In this document: piece after piece, positions 1 to 7,470 of the stretch
How the letters are laid out: the number at the start of each line of letters is the position of its first letter
Position numbering within the stretch: position 1 is the stretch's first letter
Source: an uncultured Mycobacteriaceae bacterium
GTDB lineage: Bacteria; Actinomycetota; Actinomycetes; Mycobacteriales; Mycobacteriaceae
NCBI GenBank assembly: GCA_902826815.1
Contig: CADEGF010000021.1
Span: forward strand, 1-64,000
DNA length: 64,000 nt
Direction of reading: 5' to 3'
Notes under the pieces: model-generated
Database searches by the model: none
Told to the model about the DNA's origin: nothing
The model's input: only the letters and a program-made list of their open reading frames with translations
Translations under genes and position numbers: made by a program

Positions 1-422
1 CCGTGTAGCGTCTGGGAATGCGTGACGCCCTGACGCAGCGGGTTGCCGGTGGAAGCCATGATCACCATCGGTACGTGCCGCGCACCGTTGGACACGTACC
101 GGACCTTGGCCAGGTAGTTGTAGATCTGGTCCATCGCGACGCCGAAGAAGTCAACCGTCATCAGTTCGACGATCGGTCGCACGCCGTGAGTAGCGGCACC
201 CGCGGCCGCACCGATGAACCCGGCCTCCGAGATCGGCGTGTCGCGAACGCGGTCGGGGAATTGCTCGTGAAGGCCGGCCATGTGGCCGTAGATCCCGCCG
301 TACCGGGCAACGTCCTCACCGAGCAGAACAACCGACTCGTCTGCTTCCATCTCAGCGCGGATCGCAGCGGCGATCGCCTCGGTGTAGGTGCGTCCGGGAA
401 CAACGGCGGTCGGGGCAGTCAT
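1..422 (-). CDS. 2-oxoacid/acetoin dehydrogenase E1 beta subunit (partial)
   Basis: This is the N-terminal 140 residues of a transketolase-type E1 beta subunit; the C-terminus lies beyond the left edge of the window. Family hallmarks are readable: LLGEDVARYGGIYGHMAGL near residue 33, then TPISEAGFIGAAAGAA and a GVRPIVELMTVDFF segment. E1 beta pairs with E1 alpha to decarboxylate a 2-oxoacid or acetoin and passes the acyl group to a lipoyl E2. The ATG overlaps the stop of the upstream E1 alpha gene (ATGA), so the two are translationally coupled. The substrate (pyruvate, branched-chain 2-oxoacid or acetoin) cannot be decided from this fragment. Confidence 0.9.
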   Translation of the reverse strand, partial: MTAPTAVVPGRTYTEAIAAAIRAEMEADESVVLLGEDVARYGGIYGHMAGLHEQFPDRVRDTPISEAGFIGAAAGAATHGVRPIVELMTVDFFGVAMDQIYNYLAKVRYVSNGARHVPMVIMASTGNPLRQGVTHSQTLH

Positions 423-1528
423 GCGGTGACCTCCTCGGAGTCAGCGAAGACGCCCCGGGTGGCTGTTTGCGGGTCGGGCCAGGGCGCGGCGGTTGCGGCG
501 TCGATCGCAGCCGATACGCGCTGCCGCTCGCATCGCAACAGTTCGTCGGCCTCGCCCGGCTGCAAGATACCGGCGTCTAGCAATTGCGTGCTCAGCCGCG
601 GTAGTGCGTCGCGGGCACGGGCGGCCTCGAGCTCGCCCTCGGGGCGGTAGCGCTGCTTGTCGCCCTCGAAGCCACCGGCGAGCCGGTCGGTACGCAACTC
701 GATGAGGGTCGGGCCCTCTCCTGCTCGGGCCCGAGCGATGGCCGAGACGGCGGCCTCGTACAGGGCGAGCGGATCGTTGTTGTCGATAAGGACACCGGGG
801 AAGCCATACGCTTCGGCGCGGGTGTAGAGCCGGTCGGGGATCGGCGAGCTGATACGGGAGCTGGTGCTCAGCGCGTAGCCGTTGTTCTCCAGCAAGAAGA
901 TGAGCGGCAGGTGCCACAGGCCGGCGAGGTTCGCCGCTTCGTGAAAAACGCCCTGGTTGATGCCGCCATCGCCCAACGCGACCATCGCGACGTCGTCGCG
1001 GCCCTGCAGCTGCGCGGCCAGCGCGTGTCCGGCGGCGACCGGCATCAGCTGTCCGACGACCGGCGAGTTCTCGAATCCGTGTTCAACGTCATGGACGTTG
1101 AAGTCGCCGGCCCGGCCGCCGCAGAGACCGGTTGCGCGGCCGAACATCTCGGCCACCAGCGGCTCAATCTCGACGCCTTTGGACAGCGCGTGGTGATGCG
1201 CGCGGTGGGTGCCCGCGAGGTAGTCGCTGGGGCGCAGCGGCAAGATCGCGGCCGCGACCGTCTCCTGGCCGAGCGAGAGCTCCAGGTTGCCCTGCAACGC
1301 GGGCCCGCTCAACGGCTCCCCGTAGGCGAACGCGCCGAAGCGGTTGCCGGTACTCGCTGCCGACGCCTGCCGCAACGCCTGGAAGTACTCCTGGAATGTT
1401 GACTCGAACGCCCGGATGCGGGTCATCCGGGCGTGAATCGCCCGCAGCGCTTGAGGGGCGATGCGCCCGGCGATCAAATCGGTCGGATGTTCCATGGATG
1501 GGGTGTCGCTTTCGGACGCGGTGGTCAT
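419..1528 (-). CDS. TPP-dependent dehydrogenase E1 alpha subunit
   Basis: A 369-residue thiamine-diphosphate enzyme, the alpha half of an E1 heterotetramer of the pyruvate/acetoin dehydrogenase type. The TPP/Mg signature starts at LGDGGINQGVFHEAANLAG and ends at the NN of LLENNGYALS. Earlier signatures THRAHHHALSKG and GGRAGDFNVHD are also present. Between the N-terminal helix and LSLGQE it carries a longer linker (ASTGNRFGAFAYGEPLSG) than I recall for ordinary PdhA. It starts at an ATG overlapping the stop of the upstream SDR (ATGA) and overlaps E1 beta downstream, so SDR, alpha and beta form one transcription unit. An acetoin- or ketone-degrading complex is as likely as a pyruvate one; no E2 is visible here. 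Confidence 0.9.
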   Translation of the reverse strand: MTTASESDTPSMEHPTDLIAGRIAPQALRAIHARMTRIRAFESTFQEYFQALRQASAASTGNRFGAFAYGEPLSGPALQGNLELSLGQETVAAAILPLRPSDYLAGTHRAHHHALSKGVEIEPLVAEMFGRATGLCGGRAGDFNVHDVEHGFENSPVVGQLMPVAAGHALAAQLQGRDDVAMVALGDGGINQGVFHEAANLAGLWHLPLIFLLENNGYALSTSSRISSPIPDRLYTRAEAYGFPGVLIDNNDPLALYEAAVSAIARARAGEGPTLIELRTDRLAGGFEGDKQRYRPEGELEAARARDALPRLSTQLLDAGILQPGEADELLRCERQRVSAAIDAATAAPWPDPQTATRGVFADSEEVTA

Positions 1529-2343
1529 CGGACGAGGTTCCCGGCATCGACGGGCAGCGAGATTCCGGTGACCCGGCGCGCGGCCGGGGAAACGAGCCAG
1601 AGCACGGCCTCGCTCACGTCTTGCGGATCCAGGAGCTCAACGTCGAGAAGGTTGCGCAGGTCGATCCCGGAGGCGTCGATCGCTGCGAATGCGCGTGGCA
1701 TCACGTCGTTTTCGACCATCGCCGTGCGCACGGCCGTCGGGTGCACCGTGTTGACCCGCACGTGATGCGGTGCCAGCTCAATGGCGAGGGTACGAGTCAA
1801 GCCAACGAGACCGTGCTTGGCGGCGTTGTAGTGCGCGACGCCGGGCACGCCGCGCAGGCCGTTGACAGATGAGACAAGGACGATCGAACCGCCGTCCCCG
1901 CTCTCGATGATGTGTGGCGCGGCTGCGGCGCAGGTTCGCCAGACACCGCCGAGGTTGACGTCGAGCATGACGTCCCACTGCTCCTCGGTGAGCTCCCAGG
2001 CGTTCGGCGCGAAGCTGTAGACGCCGGCGTTGGCGACCACGATGTCGAGTCGTCCGAGCACGCCGGTGGCGCGTTCGGTGAAGGCGCGCATGGCGGCGAG
2101 GTCACGCACATCGACGGTGTCCGCCACGCACCGGCGACCGAGCCCCTCGATCTGCCGCACGGTCTCAGCCAGGTCATCGGCGGTCGCAAGCGGGTAGTCG
2201 ATGGTGGTGACCGAGGCCGCGATATCGCAGATCGCGACATCGGCGCCCGCGGCGGCGAGGGTCAGCGCGTGGGAGCGTCCCTGGCCTCGGGCACCACCGG
2301 TGATGAGGGCGACGCGTCCCTCGAGAACCGTCGAGCTCGTCAT
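1525..2343 (-). CDS. mycofactocin-type short-chain dehydrogenase
   Basis: A 272-residue SDR. The Rossmann motif is ALITGGARGQGRSHA (residues 12-26), the form typical of the mycofactocin-coupled SDR subfamily. It also has that family's insertion after beta-2 (IDYPLATADDLAETV). Catalytic residues are visible as VLVSS and YNAAK (Tyr-x3-Lys). These enzymes keep NAD bound and are thought to pass electrons to mycofactocin. An upstream ORF extension of 66 residues was rejected because it runs into the neighbouring SDR; the ATG used here begins MTSSTVLEG. It sits 82 bp after a second SDR and overlaps the E1 alpha start, so it may produce or consume the ketone handled by the E1 complex (inference). 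Confidence 0.88.
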   Translation of the reverse strand: MTSSTVLEGRVALITGGARGQGRSHALTLAAAGADVAICDIAASVTTIDYPLATADDLAETVRQIEGLGRRCVADTVDVRDLAAMRAFTERATGVLGRLDIVVANAGVYSFAPNAWELTEEQWDVMLDVNLGGVWRTCAAAAPHIIESGDGGSIVLVSSVNGLRGVPGVAHYNAAKHGLVGLTRTLAIELAPHHVRVNTVHPTAVRTAMVENDVMPRAFAAIDASGIDLRNLLDVELLDPQDVSEAVLWLVSPAARRVTGISLPVDAGNLVR

Positions 2344-2425
2344 GCGGGAATCCCCGTCGGCTGGCTTAAGTGCCCGGACTCGAGATCTCGGTCGGCAGCA
2401 CGGATCCGAACAAGCATGGGGCGCA

Positions 2426-3340
2426 TCAGATCCGCTCGGGCAGCTTGATGCCGTCGTCGGCGTACGGACCGACCTCGACATCGTCGGCGTAGACCGGCGT
2501 CGTGTTGTAGGGCGGCACGACGCTGTGGCCACCGTCGACAAGAATCTCCGCGCCCGTCACGTAGCGCGCGTCGTCCGAGGCCAGCCACAGCGCAGCGTCG
2601 GCGATCGCGGCCGCAGGAAGCGCGGCGGTGCCGCGGAGGGCGTGCCAGTGGCGAGTCGCCTCGACGTACTCCTCGGTTGTCGCGTTCTCACGCCCGAACA
2701 TCCATTGCCGCGTCGGCGGATTGTCGCCCATCTTGTCGTGGATGGCGCTGGGCAGCAGCGTATTTGCCCGGATCCCGAACGGCCCTAGCTCATATGCCAG
2801 GCTTTTGACCAGGCCGAGGACACCGTGCTTGGAGGCGGCGTAGTGAGCAAGGTCCTTTCCCGTCTCGCGGCCCATCACCGACGATGTCGCGATGATGACG
2901 CCGCCGAGCTGTTCCTTCATCGGCGCCGCGACCGCCTTCGCCGAGTTCCAGACGCCGGTCAGGTTGATGTCGATCACCTGCTGCCACATCTCCGCCGGCA
3001 TGCTCCAGACCGGGAGGAAGCTGTGCACCCCCGCACTGGCGCAGAGAACGTCCACGTGTCCGAACTCCTCGAGCGTTGCGGCGACGGCCGACTCCATAGC
3101 GGGCAGGGAGCGGACATCACCGACGACCGTTAGGCATCGTTGCCCGAGTTCCTCGACGCGACCCTTCGTCTCGGCCAAGTCGTCGGTGCTCGACAATTCA
3201 TACGGGATGGTCTGCATCGGCGAGCAGGCGTCGACGATCGCAATGTCCGCGCCTTCAGCCGCGAACTTGATCGCCATCGCACGGCCTTGCCCCCGCGCAC
3301 CTCCGGTGATCAGTGCCACTTTGTTGCTCAGCTTCCCCAT
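2426..3340 (-). CDS. mycofactocin-type short-chain dehydrogenase
   Basis: A 304-residue SDR, paralogous to its downstream neighbour. The cofactor motif is ALITGGARGQGRAMA, with the subfamily insertion (YELSSTDDLAETKGRV) and catalytic IIATSS and YAASK. The longer reading frame from position 3466 was not used. The ATG at 3340 has a strong GGGAGG ribosome site five bases upstream and starts MGKLSNKVALITGG, the expected N-terminus; the extension would also run through the promoter described next. It is the first gene of the leftward catabolic operon (SDR, SDR, E1 alpha, E1 beta). The C-terminal part is about 30 residues longer than in the neighbour and ends GIKLPERI. The substrate is unknown. Confidence 0.88.
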   Translation of the reverse strand: MGKLSNKVALITGGARGQGRAMAIKFAAEGADIAIVDACSPMQTIPYELSSTDDLAETKGRVEELGQRCLTVVGDVRSLPAMESAVAATLEEFGHVDVLCASAGVHSFLPVWSMPAEMWQQVIDINLTGVWNSAKAVAAPMKEQLGGVIIATSSVMGRETGKDLAHYAASKHGVLGLVKSLAYELGPFGIRANTLLPSAIHDKMGDNPPTRQWMFGRENATTEEYVEATRHWHALRGTAALPAAAIADAALWLASDDARYVTGAEILVDGGHSVVPPYNTTPVYADDVEVGPYADDGIKLPERI

Positions 3341-3409
3341 GCAGGCCTCCCACTGGATTTGCGTGCGCCTGGTATGTGATCCAGCACATCTAAGAACGTT
3401 GCGAGTAGA

Positions 3410-3438
3410 GATTCTCACAGTGCCCAATTCGGTGTCAA
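3410..3438 (-). promoter_or_regulatory. promoter of the SDR/E1 operon
   Basis: Reading leftward, a perfect -35 TTGACA (3433-3438) is followed by a 17-base spacer and an AGAATC -10 (3410-3415). The predicted transcript starts near 3403 and gives a leader of about 60 bases before the SDR ATG at 3340. This is a pattern match, not a mapped start. Confidence 0.6.
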
Positions 3439-3452
3439 GCCCTTTTAGGCTC

Positions 3453-3462
3453 GTGTTAACAC
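3453..3462. promoter_or_regulatory. palindrome GTGTTAACAC beside the -35 box
   Basis: A perfect 10-bp palindrome lies 14 bp upstream of the -35 box of the leftward SDR operon, inside the roughly 340-bp divergent region (3341-3683). Position and symmetry suit a regulator site, but no adjacent regulator gene points to its protein. Confidence 0.35.
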
Positions 3463-3589
3463 ACATACAACCGCAGCAAATGACAGACCAGCCATACCGT
3501 CAGTTGCACACGGGCTTTCGCGCACACCGGAACGTCAACACCAGCGCGTCGACCCCTTCCAGGTCGAGGTGACCTGCAGGTGGAATCCG

Positions 3590-3618
3590 ATGACATCGTT
3601 ATTGTTTTATGGCATGCT
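3590..3618 (+). promoter_or_regulatory. possible promoter of the deacetylase-cupin pair
   Basis: ATGACA (3590-3595), a 17-base AT-rich spacer and CATGCT (3613-3618) form a moderate sigma-A-like match upstream of the rightward pair. It would give a leader of about 60 bases. The -10 is weak, so this is tentative. Confidence 0.3.
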
Positions 3619-3683
3619 GAACCCTCACCGGGACACCGGATGTGAAGTCTCCAGCGCCGACCGCCATCTACCGAAGGAGATCG

Positions 3684-4601
3684 ATGAGGACTCGTGACCT
3701 GGTCGGATACGCACGCAGTGTCCCGGAGGGGCGGTGGCCGAACGGCGCCAGGCTGGCGGTCTCGTTAGTACTGAACTACGAGGAAGGGTCCGAGCGGACT
3801 TTTGCAGCTGGCGATCCAGACCAAGAGACAGGCACCGAATGGGGCCAGTACCCCTACCCGCCAGAGGTCGCCAATCTGGCCATGGAGTCGATCTATGAAT
3901 ACGGGTCGCGTGTCGGTGTGTGGCGGATATTCGACATGGTCGATGCCCGAGAGGTGCCACTGACTGTCTTCGCTTGTGCTCGCGCGCTGGAACTCAATCC
4001 CGCTGTGGCCCAATACCTGCGCGACAGCAGACACGAGATCTGCAGCCATGGATATAGATGGGAGGAAGTATTCCGGCTCGCTGAATCCGAAGAAGCGGAA
4101 CATATTTCGCTGGCCATGGAAAGCTTCCAACGTACCGTGGGCCGCCGCCCGGTCGGCTGGTACTGCCGGTACGGTCCCAGCGTCCGAACCCGCGAACTCC
4201 TCACCAAGCACGGTGGATTTCTCTACGATTCCGACTCTTACTGCGACGACACGCCCTATTTCGTGGAATGCCTCGGTGAGCGTCGTCTGGTACTCCCCTA
4301 CACGCCCGATAACAACGACTTCCGCTTCTGGCAGGCGAACGGCCCAGCGACGGCGTCGGCATTGACCGAGTACCTCACGGACAGCTTCGATGAGCTCTAC
4401 CGTGAATCAGCAATCATGCCGAGAATGCTGTCTTTCGGTCTGCATCCTCGGATCATCGGCCGCCCGGGACGGATTCGTGCCCTGCGCGACTTCATCGAAT
4501 ACGCCAACCGACACGACGGGGTCTGGTTCGCAACGCGCGCGGAGATCGCCCGAGAGTGGCTGCGAAGGGATGGCGCCGAGATCGATGAGCCGAAACGATG
4601 A
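3684..4601 (+). CDS. polysaccharide deacetylase-family protein, PuuE/allantoinase-like
   Basis: A 305-residue NodB-fold protein resembling the PuuE (cofactor-independent allantoinase) branch rather than chitin deacetylases. Recognisable segments are LVLNYEEGSE near the N-terminus, RHEICSHGYRWEE, RRPVGWYCRYGPSVRTRELL, DDTPYFVE and FGLHPRIIGRPGR. In that branch the protein acts on small amide substrates such as allantoin. The chosen ATG has AAGGAG four bases upstream and gives MRTRDLVGYA; the ORF can open 14 codons earlier without a ribosome site. Its last codons overlap the ATG of a cupin gene (ATGA), suggesting the two act on the same substrate. No other urate or allantoin gene is visible, so the substrate is open. 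Confidence 0.8.
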   Translation: MRTRDLVGYARSVPEGRWPNGARLAVSLVLNYEEGSERTFAAGDPDQETGTEWGQYPYPPEVANLAMESIYEYGSRVGVWRIFDMVDAREVPLTVFACARALELNPAVAQYLRDSRHEICSHGYRWEEVFRLAESEEAEHISLAMESFQRTVGRRPVGWYCRYGPSVRTRELLTKHGGFLYDSDSYCDDTPYFVECLGERRLVLPYTPDNNDFRFWQANGPATASALTEYLTDSFDELYRESAIMPRMLSFGLHPRIIGRPGRIRALRDFIEYANRHDGVWFATRAEIAREWLRRDGAEIDEPKR

Positions 4602-4957
4602 GTTCCATGCCGCGTCCCGACTCGCACGGCAGTCCCGTGCAGCAGTTCGTCATCGCTTCTGAGGATGCACCGCAGCGATGCCCCGGATATGGCTTTCACG
4701 TCGGTGTCACATACCTGCGGCCAGGCGCATGCACAAATGCCATACGACACAAGGCAAGCGAGGCAGTGTTGGTGACGGCCGGGGAGTTCGACGTGGAGCT
4801 TGATGGCGACAGCAGCACCGTCTGTGCCGGTGAGAATTTCGTGATACGCCCGGGAGTATGGCACCGATTCACCAACACGGCACCCACGACATCGTCGATG
4901 ATCTACGTCTTTGGTGGTCGGCCAGAACCGATTACCGAAATCCGTGAGAAGTCGTGA
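4598..4957 (+). CDS. small cupin-domain protein
   Basis: A 119-residue single-domain cupin. The two conserved cupin motifs are recognisable as GVTYLRPGACTNAIRHKASEA (His in motif 1) and NFVIRPGVWHRFTN (motif 2 with His). Such barrels bind a metal and act as isomerases, dioxygenases or ligand sensors. It overlaps the deacetylase stop by ATGA and is almost certainly co-translated with it. In ureide pathways a cupin often follows the amidohydrolase, so a role in processing the deacetylase product is plausible, but this is inference. Confidence 0.75.
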   Translation: MSSMPRPDSHGSPVQQFVIASEDAPQRCPGYGFHVGVTYLRPGACTNAIRHKASEAVLVTAGEFDVELDGDSSTVCAGENFVIRPGVWHRFTNTAPTTSSMIYVFGGRPEPITEIREKS

Positions 4958-5242
4958 CGTTTATGGACACATCGATCCCGATCAGGTCGATCTCGATGGA
5001 CTCTAGTTTGCGTCAACTCAACCCGTTGGTTTATCCGGCCAATTGGTGGATGGATAGCCGCAACCGGCGTTCCCGTCTGTCTGCTGGTGAGGGACCGCCG
5101 GATTACTGACTACCGTTGGGGCCGAATCCGTTTACGCTCATCCCCCGCGGGTTCCTACGCTGCCGCCAGCACTGGCAAGGTTCGGAATCGCAGCGTGGTC
5201 AGCAGATTTGGCGAGAACAGCCAGGTATCGACGCTGGGCTGG
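4958..5242. other. intergenic stretch with no recognised element
   Basis: These 285 bp lie between the convergent cupin gene and the secreted-protein gene. I see no convincing reading frame, terminator hairpin or RNA gene. Confidence 0.5.
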
Positions 5243-5551
5243 TTAGCAGTTCACATCGACATAAGCGGTCATTTCCCTGACGGTGGTGACGATGTCGTCG
5301 CCGGCCCCCGGTGCGCCGGAGTCGGTGCGGGAGTACGTATGACCGGGACGGACAGCTTTCACGGAGCATCGATCTAGGGGCGCGGTGCCGACCCTGCTCA
5401 GAATGACTTGATAGCCCTGGGCGCGAAGTTGTTCCACGATCTGACCGACTGTTTGGGGTCCGGTGGGCGCTGCATTGGCAGCAGTAATTGAACTGAACAT
5501 GGCGGTCGCGAGTGCGCCCGCGACAGCTGCGGACGCGGTGAGCTTCTTCAT
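5243..5551 (-). CDS. small secreted protein of unknown function
   Basis: A 102-residue exported protein. The N-terminus MKKLTASAAVAGALATAMFS is a classical signal peptide with likely cleavage after ANA, leaving a mature domain of about 75 residues with two cysteines (DRCSVKAV and the C-terminal VDVNC) that could form a disulfide. The mature part begins GPQTVGQIVEQLRAQGYQV, a pattern I associate with mycobacterial secreted proteins of unknown role. I chose the ATG at 5551 because GAGGAAAGGA lies just upstream at good distance; the frame opens earlier at 5596. It is not obviously in an operon. Function unknown. Confidence 0.7.
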   Translation of the reverse strand: MKKLTASAAVAGALATAMFSSITAANAAPTGPQTVGQIVEQLRAQGYQVILSRVGTAPLDRCSVKAVRPGHTYSRTDSGAPGAGDDIVTTVREMTAYVDVNC

Positions 5552-5671
5552 CGACATTCCTTTCCTCGTGCCTTTCATTGAGATATACGCTGGCACAAGG
5601 AGTTTGGTTCACCGCCCCAGTGCAGGTACCGGCGCTGGGCGCGCTGGGCCATCTACGAACGAATTACGATG

Positions 5672-6310
5672 TCAGCGCTGCATCGTGGCCAACACAGTGT
5701 TGTTGGCGTCGACAACGTTGAGCCTACGGAGTTGCGACATCTGAATCGATGTGGATCCGTGCACCACCCCTGCCCCACTGGGCATGGCTGCCCAGTTTGC
5801 AGCGGGTTCCATTCGACCCTGACCATCCATCGTGCGGAGCGTGAAAACGCCGTCGGACGGCAGCCTCTTGACGTCGAGGGAGATGGCCGTGCCCCAGGGC
5901 ATGGGTGTCATTGTGATCATCCCGCTCACCTCTCCGGTGATCTCTTCGACGGCGGAAGTGCCAGCAGTCGGTGGTGACGAGTCACCGGGGATCGTCACCG
6001 TGACGACGCCGACGGCGACCGCAGCCGCACCCGCCAGCGCCGCCCCCGCCGCCCACCACCGGCGGGTGTTGCGGCGTGGTGCGACAGTCTCGAGAACCGT
6101 TGTCGGGTAAAGGGAACGGTCGGTGACGTCATCTGCCGTCAGGTCGGCGGGGTTGACCTTTGTCAGCAATGCAGGCAATGAAGCGCAGTCTGCGACGTCG
6201 CCGCGACATTGTGCGCATTCGCGCAGATGTTCTTCGAACTGTCGCCGTTCATCGGCGTCAAGACCGCCCAAGATATATGCCCCGAGCAAGATGTGCGGTT
6301 CGTCGTTCAT
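5672..6310 (-). CDS. RslA-like zinc anti-sigma factor
   Basis: A 212-residue membrane-anchored anti-sigma factor. The cytoplasmic N-terminal domain contains the zinc-binding HLRECAQC motif (His-x3-Cys-x2-Cys, about residues 28-35). A transmembrane helix follows (WWAAGAALAGAAAVAVGVV, about 84-102), then an extracytoplasmic domain containing TPMPWGTAISLDVKRLP that resembles the C-terminal domain of M. tuberculosis RslA. It should hold the upstream ECF sigma factor inactive until a redox or envelope signal releases zinc. Its ATG overlaps the sigma-factor stop (ATGA), the usual coupling of such pairs. Confidence 0.85.
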   Translation of the reverse strand: MNDEPHILLGAYILGGLDADERRQFEEHLRECAQCRGDVADCASLPALLTKVNPADLTADDVTDRSLYPTTVLETVAPRRNTRRWWAAGAALAGAAAVAVGVVTVTIPGDSSPPTAGTSAVEEITGEVSGMITMTPMPWGTAISLDVKRLPSDGVFTLRTMDGQGRMEPAANWAAMPSGAGVVHGSTSIQMSQLRRLNVVDANNTVLATMQR

Positions 6311-6876
6311 AGCAGCCCCATTTCGTCGAACGCCGCCCGCAGTGCCCGAACGGCGTGGTAACTGCGGGACTTGATCGTTCCCACCGCGACGCCCAGTCGA
6401 TCCGCCGCCTGGGCAAGCGTCATGTCATCGAAGTACAGCGCCTTGATCACCTCGCGGTGTTCGGCACTGAGGCGCCGCATCGATTCGGCCAACAGGATCC
6501 GTTCCAGCGATTTGTCGACACCATCATCGGTCGCACCGGCGGCATCCTTGTCCGTCAGCACTTCGGGGCGCCGTGACCTGGCCCGCCACTGGTCGACGAG
6601 AGTGTTGTGGGCGATCGAGAACAGGAACGACCGCGGGTTGCCCTGCTCGGTGTCGATCCGATCGATGTTCTTCCACGCTCTGGCGAAGGTCTCCTGCACG
6701 ATGTCCTCACGATGTTGTGCGTCGGCGACATAGCCGGCGACGAATCGGCGGACCGCATCGGCATGCGCCGAATACAGCATGGTCAGCACCTGACCGTCAG
6801 TGCCGCGGTCCGGACTACCACGGCGCCATCGATACACCGTCCTACCGTGCGCCTTGACCGCACCGTGGTCAAACAC
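6307..6876 (-). CDS. ECF sigma factor, SigL-like
   Basis: An extracytoplasmic-function RNA polymerase sigma factor of up to 189 residues. Region 2 is visible as EDIVQETFARAWKN and LFSIAHNTLVDQWRAR; region 4 as LSAEHREVIKALYFDDMTL and VGTIKSRSYHAVRALR. The sequence most resembles M. tuberculosis SigL, which pairs with RslA. The frame opens at 6876, but the conserved domain begins near MLYSAHADAVRRF (residue 33), so the first 32 residues may not be translated. It lies 30 bp after cytochrome b561 and overlaps the anti-sigma gene, so catalase, b561, sigma and anti-sigma appear to be one operon, perhaps its own target. Confidence 0.87.
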   Translation of the reverse strand: MFDHGAVKAHGRTVYRWRRGSPDRGTDGQVLTMLYSAHADAVRRFVAGYVADAQHREDIVQETFARAWKNIDRIDTEQGNPRSFLFSIAHNTLVDQWRARSRRPEVLTDKDAAGATDDGVDKSLERILLAESMRRLSAEHREVIKALYFDDMTLAQAADRLGVAVGTIKSRSYHAVRALRAAFDEMGLL

Positions 6877-6906
6877 GTTGATCGATGCAATTGCGACCCG
6901 AGTGGT

Positions 6907-7470
6907 TCATTGCGCTTGCGGGACCCTTCGTCTGCGGATGCGAAATGCCATCCTCCTCAGCATCCCGTCGCGCAGTGTGAGGGTATGCAGCAGGACCGCA
7001 GAAACGTGCGCGGCAATTACGACGACCAGCGTGTAGGCGAGGACCGAATGGCCGTTCCGCAGAAAGGCATAGAGGCGGGCGTCGACGGGAACGATCGACG
7101 GCAGCTGGAGCGAACCGATAACGACGGGCACACCGGCCGCCGCCAGCATGGCCCAGCCCACCACGGGCTGTGCCAGCAGCGTGACATACATCAGCCGTTC
7201 CGATACGACAACTGCCCGGCGTTCCCATCGCCCCACCGTCGCGGGCCAAGCAGGCGGGTGGTGGCGCCACCGGTTGATGACGCGGGCGATGACGACGACG
7301 AATATCAGTGCCCCGATGACCTTGTGCATCGTCAACAGCGTGGCGTAGTCGGCCAGTGCATTGGCCAGCGCGAAGCCGACGATGAGCGCGGCGAAGACCA
7401 GGACGGCGGTCAGCCAATGAAAGACCCGGGCTGACACGTGGAATCGATCTGTGGTCGGTGTGCCGGTCAC
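6907..7470 (-). CDS. cytochrome b561-family membrane protein
   Basis: A 187-residue di-haem cytochrome b561 with four predicted transmembrane helices. Helix 1 contains SARVFHWLTAVLVFAALIVG; the following helices carry further His residues (LTMHKVIGAL, NGHSVLAY, AAHVSAVLLH) suitable as haem ligands. Such proteins pass electrons across the membrane, often to a partner peroxidase or superoxide. It starts inside the stop of the catalase-like gene (ATGA) and precedes the ECF sigma gene. The pairing suggests electrons are delivered to the membrane-anchored catalase-like peroxidase, but this is not demonstrated. Confidence 0.88.
   Translation of the reverse strand: MTGTPTTDRFHVSARVFHWLTAVLVFAALIVGFALANALADYATLLTMHKVIGALIFVVVIARVINRWRHHPPAWPATVGRWERRAVVVSERLMYVTLLAQPVVGWAMLAAAGVPVVIGSLQLPSIVPVDARLYAFLRNGHSVLAYTLVVVIAAHVSAVLLHTLTLRDGMLRRMAFRIRRRRVPQAQ

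Noticed and set aside
2344-2541. 66-residue N-terminal extension of the first SDR
   Set aside because: It overlaps the second SDR, is Arg/Thr/Ser-rich and precedes the complete Rossmann start.
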